Assembly (NCBI GenBank): GCA_031963445.1
Contig: JASSUH010000001.1
Span: 620,001-684,000 of the forward strand
Direction of reading: 5' to 3'
Source: JASSUD01 sp031963445
Lineage (GTDB): Bacteria; Pseudomonadota; Gammaproteobacteria; Burkholderiales; Burkholderiaceae
Length of the DNA stretch: 64,000 nucleotides
Shown: positions 28,039 through 35,649 of the stretch, piece after piece
How positions within the stretch are numbered: position 1 is the first letter of the stretch
Layout of the letters: the number at the start of each line of letters is the position of its first letter
The notes under the pieces: generated by a model
The model's input: the letters and a program-made list of their open reading frames with translations, nothing else
Told to the model about the DNA's origin: nothing
Database searches by the model: none
Position numbers and translations under genes: made by a program

Positions 28039-28956
28039 ATGCTAAAGCAGCGCACCATCAAATCGATTGTCAAAGCCGTAGGGATTGGACTGCATTCTGG
28101 GCGTAAGGTGGAACTCACATTACGTCCAGCAGCAGTGGGTGCCGGTATCGTTTTTACACGCATTGACGTGACGCCACCGGTCGCCATTCCAGTCAACGCA
28201 CTGCATATTGGTGACACACGATTGGCGTCTGTGCTGCATAAAGATGGCGTACGCGTTTCAACCATTGAGCATTTAATGTCAGCCTGCGCTGGGCTAGGTA
28301 TCGACAACTTGTATGTCGATGTCACGGCAGAAGAAATTCCAATTATGGATGGCAGCGCAGCGTCATTTGTCTTCCTACTGCAATCGGCAGGGATTACCGA
28401 GCAAAGCGCGCTTAAGCGTTTTCTTCAAGTCAAGCAGCCGATTGAAGTGCGTGATGGCGATAAATTTGCTCGACTAGAGCCTTACTTTGGTTTCAAGCTC
28501 AAATTCACGATCGACTTTAGTCACCCAGCGGTTAACAAAACCGGTCAAGAATTTGAAGCTGATTTTTCCAGCACGTCCTACGTGCGCGAAATTGCACGCG
28601 CACGCACTTTTGGTTTTGCACATGAAGTTGAAACCATGCGTGAACTCGGCCTAGCACGCGGCGGCAGCATGGATAACGCAATTGTGTTAGACGAATACCG
28701 AATCTTGAACAACGATGGCCTACGTTACAGCGATGAGTTTGTCAAGCATAAAATGCTTGACGCGATAGGCGATCTCTACGTTGCTGGCCACCCGTTAATC
28801 GCTGCCTACACCGCTTACAAATCCGGTCACGGCCTAAATAATGCGCTGCTACGCGCGTTATTCGCCCAACAAGATGCCTACGAAATCGTCACCTTCAACG
28901 ACGAACGTACGGCCCCACAAGGCTTCGCGTTTGATGTGCAAACTGCGCTTACGTAG
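28039..28956 (+). CDS. lpxC: UDP-3-O-acyl-N-acetylglucosamine deacetylase LpxC
   Basis: Zn-dependent deacetylase and committed step of lipid A synthesis, showing that the cell keeps lipopolysaccharide. The 305-residue product has the zinc ligand motif TIEHLMSA, the MDGSAASF loop, HKMLDAIGDLYVAGHPL (second ligand set) and KSGHGLNNALLRAL. GGAAG lies ahead of ATG 28039. In related Burkholderiaceae the next genes are dciA and secA; here 11 kb of accessory sequence intervenes. Confidence 0.97.
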   Translation: MLKQRTIKSIVKAVGIGLHSGRKVELTLRPAAVGAGIVFTRIDVTPPVAIPVNALHIGDTRLASVLHKDGVRVSTIEHLMSACAGLGIDNLYVDVTAEEIPIMDGSAASFVFLLQSAGITEQSALKRFLQVKQPIEVRDGDKFARLEPYFGFKLKFTIDFSHPAVNKTGQEFEADFSSTSYVREIARARTFGFAHEVETMRELGLARGGSMDNAIVLDEYRILNNDGLRYSDEFVKHKMLDAIGDLYVAGHPLIAAYTAYKSGHGLNNALLRALFAQQDAYEIVTFNDERTAPQGFAFDVQTALT

Positions 28957-29061
28957 AGAGCACTAGAAAAACTACACTGCGGCGTCATGCTGCACAGCCA
29001 ATCAGGCGTAATGCCTGCCTCGACATTCATGCCATTAACTGGCGCAGAGCTTTCTTATTCC

Positions 29062-29122
29062 TTCGGATAACCAGACATTTCTTCGTATGTTTTCGACGAC
29101 ATAGCGCTAAAAAGCTTAGTCT
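29062..29122 (+). promoter_or_regulatory. hrpII/PIP box promoter of effector unit 1
   Basis: TTCG at 29062, exactly 16 nt, TTCG at 29082, exactly 31 nt, then TAGTCT at 29117. TTCG-N16-TTCG with a YANNNT hexamer 30-32 nt downstream is the established promoter form for HrpB (Ralstonia) and HrpX (Xanthomonas) targets. The start codon of the following gene is 36 nt past the hexamer. The flanks differ from those of the four other copies, so this box is not just a recent duplicate. Confidence 0.82.
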
Positions 29123-29158
29123 AAAAGCATTTCCTTCATAAGGTTTTTGGAGAAATGA

Positions 29159-30655
29159 ATGGCAGAAATTAGACGCTCTTCATCTGGACCTTTTAGCGAG
29201 ACTGTCTCCGCGGTGAGGGAGGCCGGCAGTTCGATAATAGGGTCTGTTAAAGCTGTTGGAAGCCGAGTACGAAATGGTTCAAGTAGATCAAGCATCCTCT
29301 CCGTTTTGTCGCGTAGTTCTACAGGCTCTTCCACTTCTTCAATGAATGTTCCCACGCATGCCGAGTTGCCAGGCTCGCCGCCTCCTTCTAGCTCGGCTTC
29401 CTCGCAGCGCAGGAATTCTATTAATTCAAACTCATCTTCCTCCTCCTTTAACGCCGTCACGAGCGGGATTAAGCGAGTAGGGAGTTGGCTAAGTAGGTCT
29501 GTTTCCTTGCGCTCTCTAACTCGCTCTCCCTCTAGCGATGGGAGCGACTCAAGAAATCAGATTTCTGATGATCCTTTTGCCAGACCTCCTCGCGAGGAGC
29601 AATGGAATGCTAAATTGCCACGGCGCTCTGTTTCAGAAAAGTCTCGGCAGAATTTTGAAAATTCTGATGAAGGACAAAATAGCGAGCTTTTAGGAAATGT
29701 TGCTGAGCAGATCTTTAATCTCAAAAATAGTCTCACTTCCTCTAAAACATTTTCTGATAGCTATTTAAAGCAATCAGAATCACGCAGAGATTCTAAAGGG
29801 AATTCAACAATAGCATCAGCCCCGACCCTTGATCATATTAAATCTTTGGCCGTTTTAGAGTCAGGGATTGCAAGTATTGGAGGGTGTGTTGAGCTTCTCA
29901 AAAAAGAATATTTACTTGCGAAAGAAAATTCTCGTTATAAAGAGGAATTTCTTTTTAATTGCCAAGAATTGTCTGCTTATCAGGAAGAATGCGATAAACA
30001 TTTAAGTGATTTATATAAAGTTGATAAGGACCGTGTTCAACTACTAATAAATAGATTAGATTCTTTTAGCGAAGACTTCCAAAAGATTGAGAAATATTCC
30101 TCATCTTTCATAAATATTAGTCGCCAAGAAGCAAGGTCTAATCAATTTTCTTCTGAAATAATAAAAAATCCTGTCGAACAGTTCGATCGAATAATGGCTG
30201 AAACATCGGCTAATGACGCTCGAGCAAAAGGTGAGGAAAACAGATTTAAAAATAATAGCTCGCAACCTTCAATTGCTGTCGCAGAAGCGAACGCTTCACC
30301 CGTATCATTGCAGGACAATCATGCTCGCTATGATCCTTTCGACTCTTTAATAGAATCAGGATTAAAATCACAAAAAAATACCAACACTGTTGAAATGATC
30401 AATCAGCCGAATTATCAAACTCTTGTAGCTTATGCTGCTTTTTGCCGGGTTCCATTAAATCAAGATTCTACAAAAGCCCAAAGCGATTCCGACATCGTTG
30501 CTAAAATTAATATGTTTAATTTTTTATTTGCTCAAAATAAAAATTCTCTTAAATCATCCCAAGAGAGATTTACATTAAATATTAGGAATCCTAACTCGGA
30601 TGCTGACCCAATTTCAAACTCAGTCCAAAGTAAAAAAAAAGGGATTTTTAGATGA
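29159..30655 (+). CDS. predicted type III effector-like protein, Ser-rich N-terminus, unit 1
   Basis: A 498-residue protein of no family I recognise. Residues 1-130 are extremely rich in Ser with Arg, Gly and Thr and almost no acidic residues, as is usual for type III secretion signals. The middle (about 200-330) is Lys/Glu-rich and helical, and the C-terminus is Asn/Ser/Lys-rich. No membrane segment or Sec signal is present. ATG 29159 has GGAG 6 nt upstream. The hrpII box promoter directly upstream is the main functional evidence. GC is higher in the first 400 bp than in the rest, suggesting a composite gene. Function beyond probable secretion is unknown. Confidence 0.72.
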   Translation: MAEIRRSSSGPFSETVSAVREAGSSIIGSVKAVGSRVRNGSSRSSILSVLSRSSTGSSTSSMNVPTHAELPGSPPPSSSASSQRRNSINSNSSSSSFNAVTSGIKRVGSWLSRSVSLRSLTRSPSSDGSDSRNQISDDPFARPPREEQWNAKLPRRSVSEKSRQNFENSDEGQNSELLGNVAEQIFNLKNSLTSSKTFSDSYLKQSESRRDSKGNSTIASAPTLDHIKSLAVLESGIASIGGCVELLKKEYLLAKENSRYKEEFLFNCQELSAYQEECDKHLSDLYKVDKDRVQLLINRLDSFSEDFQKIEKYSSSFINISRQEARSNQFSSEIIKNPVEQFDRIMAETSANDARAKGEENRFKNNSSQPSIAVAEANASPVSLQDNHARYDPFDSLIESGLKSQKNTNTVEMINQPNYQTLVAYAAFCRVPLNQDSTKAQSDSDIVAKINMFNFLFAQNKNSLKSSQERFTLNIRNPNSDADPISNSVQSKKKGIFR

Positions 30656-30806
30656 TATTAAATAGCCGAATTTGAGCGCTGACGGTGTTATGTATAAGGT
30701 AGTCCAATCAGGCGAGAGAGTCTGAATCTTTAAAACTAGTTTGACCCTATTATTCCATTCCCAGTCAATCTCCTTGCATAGTGCCAACTGCTGCAGATTA
30801 GTTCGC

Positions 30807-30841
30807 TAGACCATAAGCAAAAGCGAGCGGTCTATTTTTTT
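30807..30841 (+). terminator. rho-independent terminator after unit 1
   Basis: Stem TAGACC (30807-30812) and GGTCTA (30829-30834), followed by a run of T. Equivalent hairpins with variable stems follow the other units. Confidence 0.65.
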
Positions 30842-31006
30842 ATCTGAATTAGGATTTTTACCCACTAGTTAAAACTATTGAAGCATAAATTTTGGTCGAG
30901 GTGAGAATGTGTGGTGTATCTGTTGTGGAGAGAATTTCTATGGTCCTTGAACTGAACCTCTCTATTTTCTAGTGTGTTGAGCACGCCTTTATTTTTATTT
31001 TCCAGA

Positions 31007-31067
31007 TTCGTAAAAAACCGCAGTTATTCGTATTAACAAATGAACGTAACGCAGAAAAGTTTAGGCT
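31007..31067 (+). promoter_or_regulatory. hrpII/PIP box promoter of effector unit 2
   Basis: TTCG at 31007, N16, TTCG at 31027, 31 nt, then TAGGCT at 31062. The N16 and spacer closely match the copies at 32635, 35448 and 37691. Confidence 0.85.
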
Positions 31068-31103
31068 GAAGGTACGAATTTTTGATGGATGAGAGAGAAG
31101 TCG

Positions 31104-31187
31104 TTGACCGTTACCTTTAGCGTCTTTTTGCTTCATGGTACGTGTAACGATATTAATCCTATGAAGAAAATATCAAGGGAAAACTAA
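31104..31187 (+). CDS. conserved leader mini-ORF, copy 1
   Basis: A 27-codon ORF (TTG start, product beginning MTVTFSVFLLHG and ending in KKISREN) in the leader between the hrpII promoter and the 61-residue ORF. A GAGAGAG purine stretch precedes it. The same reading frame is open in all four cassettes, with V, S and G codons varying in the third base. Translation is inferred; the weak start makes this copy the least certain. Confidence 0.4.
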   Translation: MTVTFSVFLLHGTCNDINPMKKISREN

Positions 31188-31219
31188 ATAAAAAATTTTT
31201 GAATGAAAAGGTGCAAAAC

Positions 31220-31405
31220 ATGAGTGGAGTTACTGATAAGCAAGGACTTTCAACCGAAAAAATTGAAAATGTTTATCCTAATTCTGACATTGTTGAGCGC
31301 CAAATGAATGTAAGAGAAAAGTCTGCCCCAATAAACATAAACCTTGCAATATTGACAAATAAACAAGTTCTGAGATTATTAGGAGAGCGGCAATGGATTT
31401 CCTAG
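31220..31405 (+). CDS. short N-terminal effector-like ORF, unit 2
   Basis: A 61-codon ORF starting at the cassette ATG, with AAAAGGTG as ribosome site. Its first residues (MSGVTDKQGLSTEK) resemble the starts of the other cassette proteins in being Ser/Thr/Asp-rich, so it looks like a detached secretion-signal region. It overlaps the next ORF by 13 nt in another frame. It may be a real small protein (for example a coupled partner) or the front of a gene broken by a frameshift. Confidence 0.5.
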   Translation: MSGVTDKQGLSTEKIENVYPNSDIVERQMNVREKSAPININLAILTNKQVLRLLGERQWIS

Positions 31406-32253
31406 ATGCTTTTTCTCAAATGGGAAAGTATTTAAAGCAGAAATTGATATCTTCTAGTCGAACAAAAGAAGAGCTTCCAGAAATTAAAAAAAATAACAAT
31501 AAATTTAAATGTCCTTTAAAAACAGCACATCAAGAATTTGAAAATTATTTCAAAGATGCAGAGTTGCTTTACATGCATTCGAGAGAATCATTTAAGAAAC
31601 ATCCAGAGCTACGTCAAAAATTAGATACATTTTTCAAAGATATCAAGGAAAGATTATTAGATGCAACTCAATCTGAAAAAAATATTTTTAAAAATGCAGG
31701 AGAATTAAAAAAATATTTAAAAGAAGGATCATCGAGTTATTCAGAAAAAATAAAGAGAGATGCCAATGGTTTGTCCGATACTGCTCAAGAATGGTTTGGA
31801 ATTTTTCATGAATTATCTGAGCATTTTGTAGAAAAAATAAAAAAAATAATACCAGAAGAGAAAAAATTAGAAAAAAATGGGAATAAGCCATTACTCGATT
31901 TGAAAAATTCGTTGGAACAGCTTACATCATCGCTAGTTGACTTGCACACAGCTTGGCTTAATGTAGATATAAAAAAAGAAATATCTCCAACAGAGGAATT
32001 TGCCTACCTCTTGCCAAAGAAGGGTGAGCAACGAAGCGTCGGAAAACCTGAAAACAAAAGTGCAGACCAAACTGCAAATAGAAGCTCAGATTCACGCATG
32101 CCGACCCCAACAACTATCGTCACCTCTCCAGATGAAGAGGCCAATCCAAAAATAGATAGAGCGGCTACTCGCGCTGCGATGATTGCCCAATATGAAAATT
32201 TATTTACACCAATCGAACAGAAATCCGCGACCCCACGTAGGGTTAAGCGTTGA
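31393..32253 (+). CDS. predicted effector-like helical protein, unit 2
   Basis: A 286-residue Lys-rich, mostly helical protein with no recognised family. The body contains repeated hydrophobic/charged helices (ENYFKDAELLYMHSRESF, EWFGIFHELSEHFVEKIKKI), and residues ~215-286 are a polar Ser/Thr/Pro/Asn tail ending TPRRVKR. It has its own AGGAG site at 31380-31384, 8 nt from ATG 31393, and overlaps the preceding 61-residue ORF. It is downstream of an hrpII promoter, so I group it with the effector array. GC is very low compared with the flanking core genes. The region 32254-32440 holds tail sequence only. Confidence 0.65.
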   Translation: MDFLDAFSQMGKYLKQKLISSSRTKEELPEIKKNNNKFKCPLKTAHQEFENYFKDAELLYMHSRESFKKHPELRQKLDTFFKDIKERLLDATQSEKNIFKNAGELKKYLKEGSSSYSEKIKRDANGLSDTAQEWFGIFHELSEHFVEKIKKIIPEEKKLEKNGNKPLLDLKNSLEQLTSSLVDLHTAWLNVDIKKEISPTEEFAYLLPKKGEQRSVGKPENKSADQTANRSSDSRMPTPTTIVTSPDEEANPKIDRAATRAAMIAQYENLFTPIEQKSATPRRVKR

Positions 32254-32440
32254 CTCTGTTATTTCTTGTCAGGATGCACGCAAACCATTTCATAGGCTTA
32301 GTGTTACGGTGAATGAGGAGGTGCATGTAAGGCAATTCAACCCACGAAGAAAAATCCAAAATCATTAAAACTAGCTTGAACCCATCGTTCCATTCTCAGC
32401 CAATTTTTCCACATAGTGCCTACTGCCGTTAATTGATTAG

Positions 32441-32475
32441 CTAGACGTAAGCAAAATCGAGCGATCTAGTTTTTT
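32441..32475 (+). terminator. terminator-like hairpin after unit 2
   Basis: Stem CTAGA (32441-32445) and TCTAG (32465-32469), followed by a T run. The intervening GTAAGCAAAATCGAGC matches the loop of the hairpin after unit 1. Confidence 0.55.
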
Positions 32476-32634
32476 ATCTGAATTAAGATTTTCACCCCCT
32501 ACTCAACACTACTGAAACATATATTCGAGTTGAGGTGAGTAGGTGTGCTGCATGTGTTGTGGAGAAGATTCCCATGATCTTTAGACTGAACTTTTCTATT
32601 TTCTAGAGCGTTGAACACACCTTTATTTTCCAGA

Positions 32635-32695
32635 TTCGTAAAAATCCGCAGCTATTCGTATTAACAAATGGACGTAGCGCAAAAAAGTTTAGGCT
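32635..32695 (+). promoter_or_regulatory. hrpII/PIP box promoter of effector unit 3
   Basis: TTCG at 32635, N16, TTCG at 32655, 31 nt, TAGGCT at 32690. The N16 is identical to that of the 35448 copy. Confidence 0.85.
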
Positions 32696-32729
32696 GACAG
32701 TACGATTTTTTGAAAGATGAGAGAGATCT

Positions 32730-32798
32730 ATGACCGTCACCTTTAGCCCTTCTTTGCTTAATGGCGAGTTCTATAAAGAAACTACCAAAAAAAATTAA
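32730..32798 (+). CDS. conserved leader mini-ORF, copy 2
   Basis: A 22-codon ORF with an ATG start, product beginning MTVTFSPSLLNG, in the leader of unit 3. The N-terminal half matches the other copies; the C-terminal half differs after a short deletion (EFYKETTKKN). It is in frame with the main gene but separated from it by stops. Confidence 0.45.
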   Translation: MTVTFSPSLLNGEFYKETTKKN

Positions 32799-32834
32799 GT
32801 GAATAAAAAATTTTGGAATAAAAAGGTGTAAATC

Positions 32835-34682
32835 ATGAATGATGAGACTAATGATTCGCTCGATAACGGAAGCGGAATAGATCCTCTTGCTAGGGTTGGT
32901 GAACAAGCGAGTGAATGGCAGGAGATGCTGAAGGAGCTGGGGAGGCAGAGGGAGTTGGAGTTGGAGAGGCAGAATTTGCTGGCAGCGTTGATGTGGGAGC
33001 GGTCGGTGAGTGGGGAAAGGAAGCAGAGCCTTGTGAAGCTGGGGAGAGAGCTGGAGGAGCGATTAAAGAGCCTGAAAGATCAAGATAATGAAGAAAGAGA
33101 AAACACAGAAGAAATACTAAAAGCATTAAAAACAAAAGATATAAGAGAAGAGCTAGTAAAAAAGGTCGTAGAGAGAGAAGAAGTAAAAGAAATAATAGAC
33201 AAAAGAGATATAAAAGAAATTGTAAGAGTAATAGAAGAAATAAAAATTTTTATTCAAGAAAAAAATATTAAATCCACTGGCGAAAATTTCCCCAAAGCAG
33301 AAAATGCTGATAGCACTCAACTAGAAATGCGGAAGCAACTGCAGGATCTGAAGGGGCGGTTGGAAGGGGAGTGGAAGTGGCTACAAGATGAGCAGAAGCG
33401 GTTGGATGGTGAAGAGAAGCCATTGGAGGAAGTGCAGGAGAAGGAACAGACGAATTTACTGCAGCGATTGATGGTGAAGGATGCTTTAGAGGCACTCTCT
33501 GACGATCGTAAAATAGTTAATGAAAATATAGAAGCAGTAGAAAACATACTAGGAGCATTAGAAACAAAAGAAGTAGGAGAAGCGCTTGAAAAATTAGAAA
33601 ATGAAAAATTGAGAGAAAAATTAAGAGAAACACTCGGAGCAATAGAAGATGGAGAGCTGAGAGAGAAAGTATTGGGAGTAATAAATGGAGATAAAATAAT
33701 AACCATTACAAAAGTAATAGAAGCAACAAAAGAATTTATTCAAAAACGAGATGCTGCGTCTACTAATGAAAGTCTTCTAGAAGAAAAACAAACTAGCTAT
33801 CAAGAAAAAAATATTAAATCCACTGGCGAAAATTTTCCAAAAGCAGAAAATGCTGATAGCACTCAACTAGAAATGCGGGAGCAGCTGCATAATCTGAAGG
33901 ATGAGTTGGAATGGGAGTGGCCGCGGCTACAAAATGAGCGGAAACAGTTGGATGATAAAGAGAAGTTGCTGAAAGAGCCGCAGAAGCGCTTGTGGGGGGA
34001 GCCGACGAATTTTGTGCCGCAATGGAGGGTACAGCAGGATTTATCGAGACTTTCTGACGATCGTAAAATAGTTAATGAAGTGATAGAAACAGTAGAAAAA
34101 ATACTAGGAGCATTAGAAATAAAAGGAGTAGAAGAAGCGCTTGAAACATTAGAAAATGAAAAATTGAGAAAAAAATTAAAAGAAGAGCTCGGGCCAATAG
34201 AAGATGGAGAGTTGAGAGAAAAAGTATTGGAAATAATGAGTGGAAAGAAAGTAACACCACTGATAAGAGTGCTAGAAGTAACAAAAGAATTTATTCAAAA
34301 GCGAGATGCTGAGTCTCTTAATGAAAATCTTCTAGAAAAAAATGCTAACGGCCCTCAGCTAGAGATACTGCAGAAGAAGCTGGCACCGCTGGAGAGCCAG
34401 CAGAAGAGGATGGAGAAGCGCCAAGCGGATCTGGAAGGTCGGTTGGAATGGGTGAAGAATAATAAAAGTCCGCAGGACGTGCTGGATGTGGAGGAGGAGT
34501 TACAGGATCTTTTTAAAGATCAAAAAGACAATAGTGTAAAAATAGAAGAACTAAAAGAAAAAATAGAAGAGTTTAATCAAGAAAAGAAAGCTGAATCTAT
34601 TAGTGAGGATTTTGCGAAAGTAGAGCCAGGTAGTGTTCAAATAATGCAAAATGCTGGCAGAAGATCTTTCTGCAGGTATTAA
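32835..34682 (+). CDS. predicted coiled-coil effector-like protein with internal tandem repeats, unit 3
   Basis: A 615-residue Glu/Lys/Leu-rich coiled-coil protein of unknown family, starting at the cassette ATG (AAAAAGGTG site). After a polar N-terminus (MNDETNDSLDNGSG) it contains two ~182-residue repeats, each with an IKSTGENFPKAENADSTQLE linker, a GC-rich coiled coil, then an AT-rich LSDDRKIVNE...IEDGELREKVL segment. The frame ends at 34682 with QNAGRRSFCRY, but the adjoining frame continues with typical family C-terminal sequence (next entry), so a frameshift is likely. Homologous linker and coil segments occur in unit 5. Confidence 0.72.
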   Translation: MNDETNDSLDNGSGIDPLARVGEQASEWQEMLKELGRQRELELERQNLLAALMWERSVSGERKQSLVKLGRELEERLKSLKDQDNEERENTEEILKALKTKDIREELVKKVVEREEVKEIIDKRDIKEIVRVIEEIKIFIQEKNIKSTGENFPKAENADSTQLEMRKQLQDLKGRLEGEWKWLQDEQKRLDGEEKPLEEVQEKEQTNLLQRLMVKDALEALSDDRKIVNENIEAVENILGALETKEVGEALEKLENEKLREKLRETLGAIEDGELREKVLGVINGDKIITITKVIEATKEFIQKRDAASTNESLLEEKQTSYQEKNIKSTGENFPKAENADSTQLEMREQLHNLKDELEWEWPRLQNERKQLDDKEKLLKEPQKRLWGEPTNFVPQWRVQQDLSRLSDDRKIVNEVIETVEKILGALEIKGVEEALETLENEKLRKKLKEELGPIEDGELREKVLEIMSGKKVTPLIRVLEVTKEFIQKRDAESLNENLLEKNANGPQLEILQKKLAPLESQQKRMEKRQADLEGRLEWVKNNKSPQDVLDVEEELQDLFKDQKDNSVKIEELKEKIEEFNQEKKAESISEDFAKVEPGSVQIMQNAGRRSFCRY

Positions 34683-35148
34683 TAAATCTAACCCTAGCGG
34701 AAAGCAATTTTCATTAAAGTCAAGAGATGGCAATGAAAATAAGGATAAGCAAAGGTTCAATTCCTCATCAGGCAGCCCTTCTCTTTTAGAAGTGCAAATA
34801 ATGAGTGAAGCAGCGCATCTTGGGCAAATAATGCATTTATTGACGAATTCAGAATTGCAAATAATAAATAATGCAGAGCATTCTAGTCAAAAAACACATT
34901 CCTCATCGAGGGATAACTCAAAACAAATGTCTTCTTCACTTTCAGGCATCCCTTCTCTTTTAGAAGTGCAAATAATGAGTGAAGCAGCGCATCTTGGACA
35001 AATAATACATTTACCGCCGAATCCAGAGTTGGAAATAATGAAGAATGCAGGACGTTCTAGTCAAAAAACACGTTCCTCATCGATGGATAATTCAAAACAA
35101 ATGTTTTCTTCACTTCCTCGTACTCAGAAAAATTCTTCAAGAAGGTAA
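34651..35148 (+). CDS. displaced C-terminal part of unit 3 effector, or overlapping second ORF
   Basis: A 165-codon ORF overlapping the previous one by 32 nt in the +1 frame. It contains SSSGSPSLLEVQIMSEAAH and two 58-residue tandem repeats (DNA 34777-34950 and 34951-35124). The SSSGSPSL motif also occurs near the C-termini of units 4 and 5, and NAGRSSQKT in this ORF resembles NAGRRSF at the end of the previous frame. This argues that it is the original C-terminus cut off by a frameshift. There is no convincing ribosome site of its own. Confidence 0.55.
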   Translation: MLAEDLSAGINKSNPSGKQFSLKSRDGNENKDKQRFNSSSGSPSLLEVQIMSEAAHLGQIMHLLTNSELQIINNAEHSSQKTHSSSRDNSKQMSSSLSGIPSLLEVQIMSEAAHLGQIIHLPPNPELEIMKNAGRSSQKTRSSSMDNSKQMFSSLPRTQKNSSRR

Positions 35149-35181
35149 TCCTCCCATTTTAATGCGACTTAAAAGTAGAAC

Positions 35182-35307
35182 TTAGATAGCGAGAGAAAAT
35201 TTCTGCTTAGGCGTTATGCCACCGATGCCCATATTGGGTCGATCGTGATTGTAAAGCCATAGCCAACGCCTAGCGTAATGCTGCATCTGCTCGATTGAAA
35301 TTCTCAC
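35182..35307 (-). pseudogene. IS3-family transposase (OrfB) C-terminal remnant
   Basis: About 40 codons on the minus strand read RISIEQMQHYARRW, then LWLYNHDRPNMGIGG, then ITPKQKF. This is the C-terminal end of IS3-type integrase-domain transposases (W-YNH-RPN, G-x-TPK-). The rest of the gene is absent: at ~35307 the sequence passes directly into the effector cassette. Downstream (35143-35181) the GGTAATCCTCCCATTTTAAT stretch may be the old IS end, and it supplies the TAA of the preceding ORF. Confidence 0.75.
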
Positions 35308-35447
35308 TAACCAGTTAAAACTATTGAAATATAAATTCTGGTCGAGGTGAGCATGAGCATGTGGATTGGATAGGGTTCCTATTGTCTTTGGGTTAAATTT
35401 TTCCATTTTCTAGTGTGTTGAACACATCTTTATTTTTATTTTCCAGA

Positions 35448-35508
35448 TTCGTAAAAATCCGCAGCTATTCGTATTAACAAGTGAACGTTATGCAGAAAAG
35501 TTTAGGCT
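35448..35508 (+). promoter_or_regulatory. hrpII/PIP box promoter of effector unit 4
   Basis: TTCG at 35448, N16, TTCG at 35468, 31 nt, TAGGCT at 35503. Confidence 0.85.
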
Positions 35509-35544
35509 GAAGATGTGATTTTTTGAAGGATGAGAGAGAAGTCT

Positions 35545-35628
35545 GTGACCGTTGCCTTTAGTGCTTTTTTGCTTAATGGAACGGGTAATACCACTAATCC
35601 TATGAAGAAACTATCAAGGAAAAACTAA
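35545..35628 (+). CDS. conserved leader mini-ORF, copy 3
   Basis: A 27-codon ORF (GTG start), product beginning MTVAFSAFLLNGTGN and ending NPMKKLSRKN, preceded by GAGAGAGAAG. The reading frame is kept in all four cassettes with substitutions at third positions (GTT/GTC, AGC/AGT, GGC/GGA/GGT). Confidence 0.45.
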   Translation: MTVAFSAFLLNGTGNTTNPMKKLSRKN

Positions 35629-35649
35629 GTTAATAAAAAGGTGTGAGAT

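Larger units (their letters stand above)
30861..31222 (+). repeat. effector cassette repeat, copy 1
   Basis: A ~350-bp block repeated before four genes (also at 32497, 35307 and 37540). It contains an upstream part beginning TTAAAACTATTGAAGCATAA, the hrpII box, a -10-like TAGGCT, a mini-ORF and the AAAAGG ribosome site with the start codon. The stretch 30656-30860 ahead of it holds a tail sequence also seen at ~32350 and ~37410. Confidence 0.88.
32497..32837 (+). repeat. effector cassette repeat, copy 2
   Basis: Second copy of the ~350-bp upstream cassette. The 5' part is more diverged than the hrpII-to-leader part, which is nearly identical to copies 1, 3 and 4. Confidence 0.87.

Noticed and set aside
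29116..29460. Minus-strand acidic ORF opposite the Ser-rich start of effector unit 1.
   Set aside because: Ser/Arg-rich codons on the plus strand produce Glu/Leu-rich antisense. The plus-strand gene has the promoter and ribosome site.
31101..31135. TTGACC in cassette copy 1 as a sigma-70 -35 element for the effector gene.
   Set aside because: No acceptable -10 at 16-18 nt, the hexamer is not conserved in the other copies (ATGACC, GTGACC), and it coincides with the mini-ORF start codons.
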